From the NCBI RefSeq assembly GCF_014635725.1, contig NZ_BMDJ01000011.1:119328-183327 (forward strand): a DNA stretch of 64,000 bases, read 5' to 3'. The notes beneath the pieces are model-generated. The model had not been told where the DNA came from. It did no database searches and saw nothing but the letters and a program-made list of their open reading frames with translations. This document shows, piece by piece, positions 1-9,169 of this stretch; within the stretch, counting starts at the first letter, position 1; every line of letters begins with the position of its first letter. Source of the DNA: Pedobacter mendelii. GTDB lineage: Bacteria; Bacteroidota; Bacteroidia; Sphingobacteriales; Sphingobacteriaceae. Position numbers and translations under genes: made by a program.

Positions 1-3000
1 AGTTAGTGATGCAGGTGCGAAATAAATACCTCCTCCAACGCCATGATGCCATAAATCGGAACTTTCATTACGACTCCAAACACGGCCTACATCATAAAAA
101 CCAAGTAGCCCAATTTGGCCTGGCAATACATAACTAACTAAATCGCCAAGTTTAGCTCTTAACTCTAAATTATTATAAAAACTATGGTCACCTGCAAATC
201 TAAACTGGCGATAACCCAATAGATTACCTTGACCTCCAAGGAACTGCGATTGATAAAATGCAGGTTTGCCAACTGTTATACCGCCACCAAATCTATCAGC
301 CAAAATGAATGCTTTCCTTCCATCAAGGTTTTTATATAAAGCAATACTTGCCGTAAATTGACCGAAAGAATTAGAGTACTTATTAATACCTTTATAACCC
401 AGCAACTTAAAATCAACATAACTACCCAATGTTGGCAACAAATCATTATCGCGGGTATTATTGATAAAATTCACAATTGCTCCAGCAAACATTTTCTCAT
501 TGCGAATGCTTACACTATCATAAGAACCTAAAGGAGAACCACTTGTAATAAACCTACCCTCGTTATCCTCCTGGTTTAACTTGTAATACTGAAACGAAGG
601 CCCGATGCTAAAAGTAGATTTGGGTCTTCGCCACCTAATTGACGGATCTACCTGATAAAGATTAAATCTTGCTCTGTAATATCTGATTTCATCACCATGT
701 TCATCAAAAACTGTATTATTACCTACACCGAAGAAATTCTGTGTATTATTTGGTGCATAAGCATCGGCTTTAATTAAAAAATCTGCTTTTCCTAATGCTT
801 TTAACCATTCTCCCCTATAATTAAAACGAAACGCTTTAGTAGAAAAAGAATGTAAAAATGATATTGTCTGTGAATTACCATAAGGCTTTTTCCTAAAGCC
901 AGGATTGGTTTGTTTATAAATTAATCCAAGTAAAATACCGTCATCATTATTATAACCCACATTAAAATTATACGATCTTCTTATATACATATCCTTAGGT
1001 ATGTAACTAAAGTTTGAGGTATCATTAGAAATTATTTTTCTGATTTTATCAGCATCATTTCCGTTATATGTCGCTTTATCTTCCCTGCCATAAAGCTTTA
1101 CAGAACCATTACTTTTTGCAAAATCATATACTTTATTGCCTTTGCCACCAATGATTCTGATTTTTATATTTGAATTTTTATTGTTTAAAATTACGCTATC
1201 GTTACCGTTATGCATATAAACCCTTAATTCTTTAGTTATTTTCGGGTCGAAAATTCGGTTGAATAACTCGTCTTTAATATTTCCCTCTTTAGAAATTTTA
1301 TTGATTTTAACTTTTAAACCATTATTATCTGCATCAGAAATTTGAATTAATTCATTTTTGTTTGATACCTCTATATCTACAATCCTGTTAAAGAAATGAT
1401 AATAATCGTTCATTAACTTGGGTAATTGCTCAATTCTTACTCGCATTTGAGCCAGAAGTGCATCATGATGAAGTGAATAACTTGGCTCTGGAAGTTTTCT
1501 TAAAGCCCTTTCAAAAACCTCATCATTATAATTTGCGCAAAAATCTTTAATAATTTTATCCCATTCTTTTTCACTAATATTTGCGGTATAGCGACTACTT
1601 ATTTCTCTTCCCTCCCACAAAAACCAATCAATATTCTTTATATCACGTTCGTAACCTTGCATCATTGGTAAAAGAGATGAAGACTGAGTAAAGCGTTGTA
1701 AAAAGCCATCAGACCTAAAAAATACCTGATCCCTGTCTCTCGGTACTGGTGAATAATGAGAGCCACCATCTTTTTTAGTTTCTTTCCAACGCCACTGGTC
1801 TTCGTGTCTATCCCAATCGCCTAACAAGACATCAAATGCTCTTGCTTTAACCCAAGCGGGCCCATCTAAAGTATTATCATTATCATCAGTTAGTTTTTTA
1901 TCCATTTTTGGAGAACTATCTGATTCGCCCAACGGTTCGCGTTCTTCAAAAAGGCATAATGTATTTGCAAAGGCAGGCTCATATTCGCCTAAATTATCAT
2001 CAGGAGAAACCCATCCAATTATGGGATTACTATGTGGTATTCCGCCAGCTTTTGCCAGTTCGGGTACGATAAGAGCCGAAAATGGATGTTGAGCGGACAT
2101 GTTGTCTTTAATAATATCCTTTGCAAAGGTTTCTCTCAATTGCTCTGGCAAAAGCACTTCGGGGAACTTTTCTACGCTGCGTAAAACGTATTCTTTACCA
2201 TTTTTATCCTCTAATCTTAAAGATCTTGATTGGTTTCCTCCACCTCTTTGTGTTGCTTTTAACCCACCCGCAATTTGGGAAATTCTTATTACCGGAACTT
2301 TGGTTTCCTGAGCATATTCTTTTCTATAGTTCTCTCCAAATACATACCTGTGAAAGCGACCAACACTATCATATTCTGGCTTTATTCTAACCGTAATGCT
2401 ATCGGCCAAAATCGGCTTTTCTCTGTTTATTACCTTTTGATTAATTGTTTCAAATTTCTTTATATAGCTATATACACGTTTAACACCTGTATCTGCATAA
2501 ATATAATATTCGTAACGCATATCATTATTCATCAACTGATCGGCAATTACATAGCCTTGTTCCATTTCATGAAACAAAGATGTTTTTCCTTTCTTATTTG
2601 GTGAGACTTTAGCGCCAGAGCCGCTTACAATTTGCAATTGTTTTCCCTTAATTAACTGTAAACCATGCTCATGTCCGGCTACATAAGTTACATTTGTATT
2701 ATCGCCAAAAACACCATTAACAGATTTAATCATGTCTTTATAAGCAGGATGATTCAAATCTTCAGGGCTTAATAAAGTTGAACGCAGAACCGGATAAACA
2801 GAACCTATAACAGGTAACGGTACATAAAGATTTTTGTTTAGTGAAGTTAGCGGAAAAAGATGATTTCTTAAATTAAAATAGCCACCGTGTGGACCATAAC
2901 TTTGAAACGGATGATGTGATGCAAGCAAAATCACTTTACCTTTATTTTTCTCCATTAAATCTTCCATTTTAACCAAAACTTCATCTTTAGTGCGACATTC

Positions 3001-3534
3001 GCATTCGCCATTAGGATTTGATTTATTATATGGAAACAGCCACCATTCGCTGTCGTAAGCAATAATCGTTAATTTATCGGTTAAATTTATTGCTACAGGA
3101 TCGGGGCAACCATTTTGAGGGATTAACTTTAAAAGTGGATCATTCTGGGCTTTTAAATAATCATCCTGAGCCTTAATTTTTGCCAAACCATTCGGCCCTG
3201 ATTTATCCCAATCATGATTTCCAGGGATAAAGTAAACAGCAGCCCCTTTCTCCCGCATGGGTGCGAATTGAGATTGTAAAATTTTCTTTGTTTCTTCCTC
3301 CTCCAGGCTTCCAGGCAAGCCCATTCCTGTTGGATAGATATTATCGCCCAAATAAACTACAGTAGTTTTTTTTGGTATAACTTGTTTGGCTGCATTTTTC
3401 AAATCCTGCATTTGTACAACATTCATTTCGCCGGCATCTCCGAATAAAATTACACGATACTTTACATCATTTTGTGCAAAAGCCACAAAACTTATTAGCG
3501 TAATGAATGTAGTTAACGTAAAATTTTTAATCAT
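1..3534 (-). CDS. Calcineurin-like metallophosphoesterase fused to an Omp85/BamA-type outer-membrane barrel (3' end beyond window)
   Basis: My own translation of the minus strand gives at least 1178 codons without a stop; the C-terminus lies outside the window. Residues 1-20 form a signal peptide ending in FVAFAQ. Residues about 22-350 show every metallophosphatase block: FGDAGE, YLGDNIYPTG, IPGNHDWD, LASHHPF and VAGHEH, as in purple-acid/PhoD-like phosphatases. A middle domain (about 400-830) contains LLGDWDRHEDQWRW, a motif resembling the catalytic segment of CotH/FAM20-type kinases. From about residue 850 alternating aromatic strands (e.g. RRSYNFNVGYNND, LLPTLGSYVDFKLLGYKG, FLGGQGNLLGYRQF) match the surface-antigen (BamA/TamA) barrel. 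I infer an outer-membrane protein with a periplasmic or surface phosphatase module. The substrate is unknown. Confidence 0.9.
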   Translation of the reverse strand, partial: MIKNFTLTTFITLISFVAFAQNDVKYRVILFGDAGEMNVVQMQDLKNAAKQVIPKKTTVVYLGDNIYPTGMGLPGSLEEEETKKILQSQFAPMREKGAAVYFIPGNHDWDKSGPNGLAKIKAQDDYLKAQNDPLLKLIPQNGCPDPVAINLTDKLTIIAYDSEWWLFPYNKSNPNGECECRTKDEVLVKMEDLMEKNKGKVILLASHHPFQSYGPHGGYFNLRNHLFPLTSLNKNLYVPLPVIGSVYPVLRSTLLSPEDLNHPAYKDMIKSVNGVFGDNTNVTYVAGHEHGLQLIKGKQLQIVSGSGAKVSPNKKGKTSLFHEMEQGYVIADQLMNNDMRYEYYIYADTGVKRVYSYIKKFETINQKVINREKPILADSITVRIKPEYDSVGRFHRYVFGENYRKEYAQETKVPVIRISQIAGGLKATQRGGGNQSRSLRLEDKNGKEYVLRSVEKFPEVLLPEQLRETFAKDIIKDNMSAQHPFSALIVPELAKAGGIPHSNPIIGWVSPDDNLGEYEPAFANTLCLFEEREPLGESDSSPKMDKKLTDDNDNTLDGPAWVKARAFDVLLGDWDRHEDQWRWKETKKDGGSHYSPVPRDRDQVFFRSDGFLQRFTQSSSLLPMMQGYERDIKNIDWFLWEGREISSRYTANISEKEWDKIIKDFCANYNDEVFERALRKLPEPSYSLHHDALLAQMRVRIEQLPKLMNDYYHFFNRIVDIEVSNKNELIQISDADNNGLKVKINKISKEGNIKDELFNRIFDPKITKELRVYMHNGNDSVILNNKNSNIKIRIIGGKGNKVYDFAKSNGSVKLYGREDKATYNGNDADKIRKIISNDTSNFSYIPKDMYIRRSYNFNVGYNNDDGILLGLIYKQTNPGFRKKPYGNSQTISFLHSFSTKAFRFNYRGEWLKALGKADFLIKADAYAPNNTQNFFGVGNNTVFDEHGDEIRYYRARFNLYQVDPSIRWRRPKSTFSIGPSFQYYKLNQEDNEGRFITSGSPLGSYDSVSIRNEKMFAGAIVNFINNTRDNDLLPTLGSYVDFKLLGYKGINKYSNSFGQFTASIALYKNLDGRKAFILADRFGGGITVGKPAFYQSQFLGGQGNLLGYRQFRFAGDHSFYNNLELRAKLGDLVSYVLPGQIGLLGFYDVGRVWSRNESSDLWHHGVGGGIYFAPASLT

Positions 3535-3705
3535 AATGTTCGGTTTATAATGTTATTCGGTAGTCTAAATACACGAAAACTTTAGAATGAATCACAAATA
3601 CAGATTGTTATCCTGAGACTAATAAAATATTTTAACTGCCTCATCAACTCAGCTTAACAAGATCTAAATATAACTTGATTTAAGATAAACCTCAATATTT
3701 TGTTT

Positions 3706-4605
3706 TTACTTTTTAGGTTTAAACTGCAGGATGTCTCCTGAAGCCAAAGTCCCACCCTCATTTGATATATAAAGGTTATTTTCTTTGTCAAATGCAATCC
3801 CTTCTGGTTGATTAAAATCATCGCCTTTTAATGGATAAGCCGCTTTAATTTTAAAATCAGCATTGGTAATAACTAGCATTTTATTAACCGAAGAAAGAAT
3901 ATACCATTCATTTGTATTTTGATTTTTGACTAATGCAGATGGTTTAAATTTAATTTTACCCTCACCCGAAAGCTTTTCTATTTCCTCATAAGGTAAACTA
4001 AATTCGCCGGAAGGTTTTAAAGAATTATTATCTCCAAAATCAAAAGCATAAATACTTGTTGCTTTATTTTTATCATCAGATTTACTGCCCTTTGTTAAAA
4101 TATAAATCTTCCCTGCTTTTTCATCAGCTGCCAATCCTTCATATTCAGCTTTAGGAACCAGATCTTTTACTTTAACAACATTTACAGCTTCTGCCTTATT
4201 GATTTCTGATAAAGGCAAAATATGTAATTCTCCATTACTTTTAAGAATAATAACCTGGTTTTTAATGATAGTCAAATCTTCATAATCTCCTTTACCACCA
4301 AATTTTACATATTTAGATTCTTTATCATTCAATCCTAAATAAAATAAATCTCCATCTTCATCCTGAATGGCAAAAACTTGCTTTGAATCCCCGTTGTGAA
4401 AAGCAATTCCTGAAATTTCGAAAAGATTTTGAGGCATATTATACTTAACAGGATTATTTAAATCGTAAAGAAAATTTCCTTTTTCTGATGGTTGAGATTT
4501 AGTTTCAGCCTTATCATCGTGCTTTCCATTAACGCATGATATACATAAGAAAGCCATTAACAAAACAGAAAGAAAAGATGATATGTAAAGTTTATAATTT
4601 TTCAT
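3706..4605 (-). CDS. SdiA-regulated-like beta-propeller lipoprotein
   Basis: 299 aa. The N-terminus is a lipoprotein signal: a hydrophobic stretch followed by LCISCVNG, with Cys about 24 as the lipidation site. The body has repeated strands typical of a beta-propeller (EISGIAFHNGDSKQVFAIQDED, YEGLAADEKAGKIYILTKG, QPEGIAFDKENNLYISNEGG), resembling the SdiA-regulated/YjiK family. Its start codon overlaps the end of ppk1 by 14 bases, so it is the third gene of the HD/PycTM-ppk1 operon and is probably translationally coupled. Function is unknown. The family is thought to be periplasmic or surface-exposed, and the link to polyphosphate is by context only. Confidence 0.8.
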   Translation of the reverse strand: MKNYKLYISSFLSVLLMAFLCISCVNGKHDDKAETKSQPSEKGNFLYDLNNPVKYNMPQNLFEISGIAFHNGDSKQVFAIQDEDGDLFYLGLNDKESKYVKFGGKGDYEDLTIIKNQVIILKSNGELHILPLSEINKAEAVNVVKVKDLVPKAEYEGLAADEKAGKIYILTKGSKSDDKNKATSIYAFDFGDNNSLKPSGEFSLPYEEIEKLSGEGKIKFKPSALVKNQNTNEWYILSSVNKMLVITNADFKIKAAYPLKGDDFNQPEGIAFDKENNLYISNEGGTLASGDILQFKPKK

Positions 4606-6649
4606 GAGTTAAAGATTGTTTTTTTAAAAATTCGTAAATTCTATGTTGAGAAGCAATTAATGTTCCATCCTTTTTTAAAGGAATATTATTCATAGATTCA
4701 TCAATAAAAACGGCCTGCAAATTATCTTGTTTTTGAATATTTATAATTTCAATAATTTCATCTTTTATCTTTTTATCGTAGATTGGAAAGCAAACTTCTA
4801 TTCTTCTGTAAATATTACGATTCATCCAATCTGCAGAGCCTAAATACATATCTTGTGTACCTAAATTATTAAAAATAAATATGCGGCCGTGCTCCAAATA
4901 TCTGTCTACAATCCGAATCACTTTAATGTTATCGCTCATGCCTTCAACACCTGGAATTAGCCTACAAATACTCCGAACTATCAGTTCTATTTTAACACCT
5001 GCCTGAGATGCTTCATAAAGTTTGTTGATGAGGATCTTCTCTTCTAGATTATTTAGTTTAATTGTAATTGAAGCTTGTTTGCCTAACTTCGCATATTCAA
5101 TTTCTCTTTCTATCAGGTTTAAAAATGTTTGCTGAAGATTAAATTGTGCAACTAAAATATGTTCAAAATTTATCAAATCGGTTGATGAAGGTTTAATTCT
5201 TTTCGCGAGGAAAATAAAAAGCAGTTCAATCTCTCTCAAAATCTTTTTATTGGCTGTCATTAAAATATGATCTGTATAAAATGCTGCAGTGCTTTCATTA
5301 AAATTTCCTGTTGCCAGTAAACCTGTATAAAGCATTCTGTTACCAATTTTTCTTTTAACCAAAGCTACTTTGGCATGCACTTTTAAGGCAGTAACGCTAT
5401 AAACGATTTCTACACCCTTTTCTTTCATTTTTTTCGCCCACTTTATATTGTTGGCTTCATCAAAACGGGCTTTAAGCTCTACCAATACAAAAACCTTCTT
5501 ACCATTTTGCGCTGCACTGATGAGTGCATTTATAATCTTTGAATCGCTTGCCACCCGATAAATTGTCAGGTAAATTTCCTGTACATCCTGATCTACAGCA
5601 GCCTCATTAAAAAACCGAAGTACACTATCATAACTTTGATATGGTGTATGAATTAGGATATCGTTCTTGATTATCGCTTCTGTTAAACTCCCATGAACAA
5701 CATCGGTATTACATATTTTTGGCCATGATTTATTTGATAAATTTGGGTTACTAACCGGAAAATTCATAAAATCTTTCAGGTTATGGTATTGCCCACCTTC
5801 TACCATATTAGCTTTTTTAAGGTTAAAAAGTTTTTTAAGCAAAACCACAACACTTTTTGGTATACCGGGCTGATGAAGAAATCTTGTTGCAAGACCCGAG
5901 TCTCGCTTTAGCAATTGCGCTTCTAATTGGTCGGATAAGCTACCTGAGTATTCATCCTTTAAATCAATCTCCGCATCGCGGGTTATTTTGAAGCTAAAGC
6001 ATCCGGAAACTTCTGCTGTATTGAAAATGAGATCGAGATGAAAGCGTATAATATCGTCTAAAAAAACAATAAAAATATCTTTGCCGGTATCAACTTTATA
6101 AAACCTAGGCAACTCATTTGAAGGAATATTTAAGATAACTGTTTTTGCTACACCACCCTGATTCAGGGTAATGAGAAAATATAGTTCATTATTAGATGGA
6201 AAAAATTTAGTTTGTTCGTCAACATAAATCGGCTGTATAAAAGCCAAAACCTGACTTAAGAAATAACGCGTAACCTGCTTATTAATTTCTTCTGGAAAAG
6301 ATTCGCCATAAATTAAATTGACATTATTTTTTTTCAGTTCAGGAATTATATTTAATCTAAGTGCATTTCCATAACGCTGTTGCTGCTCAGAAATTAAGCT
6401 GTTTGCCGTATTTAACAAATCAGCTTCAATTTGAATTTCATTGTCATCGCGGTTGCTTAATTTTTCCAGGGCAAGTAAAACGGGCATTCTAACCCGATAA
6501 AATTCATCAAGATTAGAAGAGAAAATAGACAGAAACTTAATACGCTCTAAAAGAGGCACATGCTCTCTTTCGGCCTCCATTAAAATTCGCTCATTAAATT
6601 TGAGCCAGCTTAAATCCCTGTTAAACAAAGTGGTTACAGCTTTTTCCAT
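4592..6649 (-). CDS. ppk1: Polyphosphate kinase 1
   Basis: 685 aa, the usual length for PPK1. It reversibly transfers the gamma-phosphate of ATP onto polyphosphate. The N domain begins FNRDLSWLKFNERILMEA, the family signature, and SIFSSNLDEFYRVRMP follows. The first active-site histidine lies in ALKVHAKVALVKRK (the position of E. coli His435, the autophosphorylated residue) and the second in YLEHGRIFIFNN (the position of His592). GLLATGNFNESTA is the conserved catalytic-domain segment. The start ATG overlaps the TAA of the upstream HD/PycTM gene by one base (TAATG), and its 3' end overlaps the lipoprotein gene by 14 bases, so the three are co-translated. Function is secure; the partners are unusual. 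Confidence 0.97.
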   Translation of the reverse strand: MEKAVTTLFNRDLSWLKFNERILMEAEREHVPLLERIKFLSIFSSNLDEFYRVRMPVLLALEKLSNRDDNEIQIEADLLNTANSLISEQQQRYGNALRLNIIPELKKNNVNLIYGESFPEEINKQVTRYFLSQVLAFIQPIYVDEQTKFFPSNNELYFLITLNQGGVAKTVILNIPSNELPRFYKVDTGKDIFIVFLDDIIRFHLDLIFNTAEVSGCFSFKITRDAEIDLKDEYSGSLSDQLEAQLLKRDSGLATRFLHQPGIPKSVVVLLKKLFNLKKANMVEGGQYHNLKDFMNFPVSNPNLSNKSWPKICNTDVVHGSLTEAIIKNDILIHTPYQSYDSVLRFFNEAAVDQDVQEIYLTIYRVASDSKIINALISAAQNGKKVFVLVELKARFDEANNIKWAKKMKEKGVEIVYSVTALKVHAKVALVKRKIGNRMLYTGLLATGNFNESTAAFYTDHILMTANKKILREIELLFIFLAKRIKPSSTDLINFEHILVAQFNLQQTFLNLIEREIEYAKLGKQASITIKLNNLEEKILINKLYEASQAGVKIELIVRSICRLIPGVEGMSDNIKVIRIVDRYLEHGRIFIFNNLGTQDMYLGSADWMNRNIYRRIEVCFPIYDKKIKDEIIEIINIQKQDNLQAVFIDESMNNIPLKKDGTLIASQHRIYEFLKKQSLTHEKL

Positions 6650-7878
6650 TAAAGTTTACCGTAAGCTGCGTAGGCGACAACGAATGCTAAAACTGCCGCA
6701 ATTAAACCAAACATAAAAATATTATAAGCCAGCCTGATGAGTTTATATTTCCTGCCCAAAACAACGCCTCCTGAATAAACATCGGTTATTAAAGTGCCAT
6801 ATAAAAATTCTTTATCATTCATTACTTTAAGCATACCATCGGTATAGGTTGGTAACGACATTTTATAAAAGTTACCAAAAAACAGGAGGTTTACTTTTTT
6901 AGTATCTATATCTTCAGGTGTAAAAATTCCGGGAGGAATAGACGGCCGGGTTGATAAAATGGAAACGACTACACAAGTTAAACTTACCGTAAGTAAAATA
7001 AATGTAGGGATAATTAAATTACTGTGGTCTTCCAATCTTCTTAATAGCAAACTCACAATCAAGGAAAGCATTATGGAATTAACGGTAATTAAAATATGTG
7101 CCTTATTATCTGCCATATCGCTTAAACGCTGGTTATTTGCCGATGTAATCCTGAACATGGTTTCGATACCTTTATCGGGTTTTTCGGTTTTATCCTTTTT
7201 ATTTTTCTTTTTATTATCCTGAGCCACAACAGCAGAACTTGCCATTTCAACAGGCATTGCATCAAAAACAACCTGGTCTTTCTGATCGGACAGTTTACTT
7301 TTTATTTTTTCGATGTTTTTAGCTTTCTGTTCGCTAAGTAATAAGTTGACATAATCGGTATGGTAATGTTGCTTTTCAAGAAACTGGATATCTTTAATAC
7401 GCCATTCATTTTTGCTGATATCTTTTTTATAAATCAGTTCAGCTTCTTTATGCATCAATTTTCCTTTTTTTCGGAAATCTTCAGTACCTAAGTGAAAAAG
7501 ATCCGCGTCGCATAAAATATTCTCTAATTGATTGGTTGGTTTTTGAGGGATTTTAGTACTTAAAATAGCATTAGAAACTTTTATCCTGATTTCTTCGCTT
7601 ACGCCCTCCGTTTCTAAATATTTGTTTGCCAATTCGGCACCTTTTATTTCATGATGAAATACATCTTCAAAATAGCCCGTGTCATGAAACCACGCAGCAG
7701 TGGTAACAATAAAAAATTCTTCATCATTTAACTGATAATGATTGGCAATTTGATGGGTTGCATCAACCACATCTTTTGTGTGCTGAAGGTTGTGATAAAC
7801 CAGTCTCGAATCCTGGTGAGTATTAAAATAATTGTTTACATGCTTTTCTACATCAATTTGTAGTTGCTTATAATCCAT
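6649..7878 (-). CDS. HD-domain phosphohydrolase fused to a Pycsar-effector-type (PycTM) membrane domain
   Basis: 409 aa in two parts. Residues about 5-190 are an HD hydrolase domain with YHNLQH, AWFHDTGY, HHEIKGAELA and CDADLFHLG supplying the metal ligands. A charged lysine-rich linker (about 218-237) follows. Residues about 240-409 begin TMFRITSANNQRLSDMADNKAHIL, then a hydrophobic segment (ITVNSIMLSLIVSLLL), a second (IIPTFILLTVSLTCVVVSIL) and a C-terminal one (IFMFGLIAAVLAFVVAYA). That is the layout of the PycTM domain of Pycsar antiphage effectors. No cyclase gene is nearby; instead the gene is coupled to ppk1 by a TAATG overlap. It could be a housekeeping nucleotide-signalling phosphohydrolase rather than a defence gene. 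Confidence 0.85.
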   Translation of the reverse strand: MDYKQLQIDVEKHVNNYFNTHQDSRLVYHNLQHTKDVVDATHQIANHYQLNDEEFFIVTTAAWFHDTGYFEDVFHHEIKGAELANKYLETEGVSEEIRIKVSNAILSTKIPQKPTNQLENILCDADLFHLGTEDFRKKGKLMHKEAELIYKKDISKNEWRIKDIQFLEKQHYHTDYVNLLLSEQKAKNIEKIKSKLSDQKDQVVFDAMPVEMASSAVVAQDNKKKNKKDKTEKPDKGIETMFRITSANNQRLSDMADNKAHILITVNSIMLSLIVSLLLRRLEDHSNLIIPTFILLTVSLTCVVVSILSTRPSIPPGIFTPEDIDTKKVNLLFFGNFYKMSLPTYTDGMLKVMNDKEFLYGTLITDVYSGGVVLGRKYKLIRLAYNIFMFGLIAAVLAFVVAYAAYGKL

Positions 7879-8178
7879 GAGCGTGCTGCTAAAATTTAAT
7901 TTTTAATACAAAATACAATTCGTTTAATAAAAAACGTTTATGGCTTAGTTCTATAAAATTAAGCTAATTTTCATTAAAACTGTCTTTTGCTTACATAACT
8001 CCAAAAAAGGGATTTTTATTTTACAATAACGTAATCTAAAAGAAATTATTAATGTTTTTGTTTTTAAAAAACAGCAATTACTTGGAAATGATAATATTAA
8101 AAAATTTTGTGAAAAACTTTTTCCAAATTTGAATCCAAATTTGTAACATTGCACTCGCAAAAAACAATAGTTTTTTCA
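7879..8178. other. Intergenic region between the ppk1 operon and the tRNA gene
   Basis: No supported gene. The strand bears AT-rich sequence that should include the promoters of the leftward ppk1 operon and the rightward tRNA. A minus-strand frame at 7951-8160 is rich in Phe, Lys and Leu, has no recognisable domain and looks like chance. Confidence 0.6.
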
Positions 8179-8252
8179 GGGCCTATAGCTCAGTTGGTTA
8201 GAGTAGAAGACTCATAATCTTTTGGTCGCTGGTTCGAGCCCAGCTGGGCCCA
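8179..8252 (+). tRNA. tRNA with CAU anticodon (elongator Met, or Ile2 read with lysidine)
   Basis: 74 nt, folded by hand. Acceptor arm GGGCCUA pairs with UGGGCCC (one G-U); D stem GCUC/GAGU; anticodon stem GAAGA/UCUUU around loop CUCAUAA (anticodon CAU); T stem GCUGG/CCAGC with loop UUCGAGC; discriminator A. CCA is not encoded. The variable and T region (UUGGUCGCUGGUUC) resembles the bacterial tRNA-Ile2(CAU) more than elongator tRNA-Met, so a minor isoleucine tRNA modified by TilS is possible. The last 40 nt are repeated at 14515-14557, so this gene is the likely integration target of the element to its right. Confidence 0.95.
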
Positions 8253-8255
8253 CAA
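8213..8255 (+). repeat. Left attachment-site repeat (attL-like) inside the tRNA gene
   Basis: A 43-bp direct repeat running from the tRNA anticodon loop through the tRNA 3' end. It matches 14515-14557 at 42 of 43 positions; the only difference is G8238 versus A14540 in the T loop. Integrases of the tyrosine recombinase family typically use such tRNA 3' segments. Confidence 0.85.
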
Positions 8256-8285
8256 CCCTTCAGTGAAAACTGGAGGGTTTTTTTA
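8254..8285 (+). terminator. Rho-independent terminator of the tRNA gene
   Basis: Stem AACCCTTCAGT (8254-8264), loop GAAA, stem ACTGGAGGGTT (8269-8279; one G-U pair), followed by a T run. It starts directly after the tRNA. If the attL/attR reading is right, this terminator came with the element, and the original one is now at 14561-14596. Confidence 0.9.
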
Positions 8286-8379
8286 TGGCTGAAAATGCTT
8301 TATTGGCTATGTTAATTAATACGATGCTTGGTGCTAAGCTTGGATGGAGAGTCTGATGTGTTTAGCAAAAATGTAAAAC

Positions 8380-8408
8380 AAAAAAAATGGGTGTCTCAAC
8401 GACGCCCA
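8380..8408 (-). terminator. Rho-independent terminator of the leftward 137-aa gene
   Basis: On the minus strand, stem TGGGCGTC pairs with GACACCCA (one mismatch) and is followed by eight T. It lies about 30 bases after the stop codon at 8438. Confidence 0.75.
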
Positions 8409-8437
8409 GTAAATAACATGATTGGAAGTGGATAGTA

Positions 8438-8851
8438 CTATTTGGTCATTCCCATTTGATCGACTTGTTGTGACTCCCCTTTCGCAAGTGAGAAAGTAAG
8501 TTCTTTCCAAGCTGTTCCTTTTACTCCTTTTAGAATTACGACATCTTTTGTTTTGGCAATTGTAAACAGAAAGTTCGCTAACTTTGGATCGTTGCCTGTA
8601 GACTTATCAATCTCGGTCATGCCATACTCATCCACAGCTTGGGGACGATAATTGTTTATTGTAAAGCTTAAGTTAGTCCAAGCACTTCCTTTTAAGCCTT
8701 GAAGTTCCAAGCCTTTGTCGGTGTTCTTGATAGTCATTTTGAATTCCTGTAATTCGGATGGACTTTGCGTGAACGATGAAGTTGCCAATAAAAGCATTAC
8801 CGCTAGTGACGATTGCACAAACACATAGATTGATTTAAATTTGATTTTCAT
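8438..8851 (-). CDS. Small secreted protein with two internal repeats, function unknown
   Basis: 137 aa with a signal peptide (FVQSSLAVMLLLATSSFTQS). The mature part is a duplicated unit of about 45 residues. FKMTIKNTDKGLELQGLKGS followed by AWTNLSF...VDEYGMTE in the first half corresponds to FLFTIAKTKDVVILKGVKGT and AWKELTF...VDQMGMTK in the second. No named family is recognised. It is followed by its own terminator and lies at the left edge of the tRNA-associated island, divergent from the next genes. Probably periplasmic. Confidence 0.8.
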   Translation of the reverse strand: MKIKFKSIYVFVQSSLAVMLLLATSSFTQSPSELQEFKMTIKNTDKGLELQGLKGSAWTNLSFTINNYRPQAVDEYGMTEIDKSTGNDPKLANFLFTIAKTKDVVILKGVKGTAWKELTFSLAKGESQQVDQMGMTK

Positions 8852-9169
8852 TTGAACTATAATTTAGATAGGTGAATATACAGAAAGTCAATCAAACAAT
8901 CAACTTAAGATTTAAAATGATTACGAAATGCGAACTAGGAAAATGTGTGAGAATCAGAAGTTGCAAAGCAACGGGATTCGATTTATGTTTTAACACAAGC
9001 GCAGCATTTTCGAGAAACGCACCGCAAACAATAAAAAAGCTTTAATTGCCTTATAATAAGGCATATTGTTATTTGCATAAAGAAAAATATCTATATCGAA
9101 AATTCTGAAACAAAACAACTACCAGGCTTGTATATCTTATCAAGAACGAAGACTTAATCGTACACGCTT
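8852..9169. other. Intergenic region with a short perfect palindrome
   Basis: Divergent promoter region between the leftward 137-aa gene and the rightward genes. The only structure seen is the 17-nt inverted repeat TGCCTTAT-A-ATAAGGCA at 9047-9063, possibly a repressor operator. No gene. Confidence 0.4.

Noticed and set aside
7951..8160. Minus-strand frame of 69 codons before the tRNA
   Set aside because: Low-complexity Phe/Lys/Leu composition in AT-rich DNA, with no family or conserved motif.
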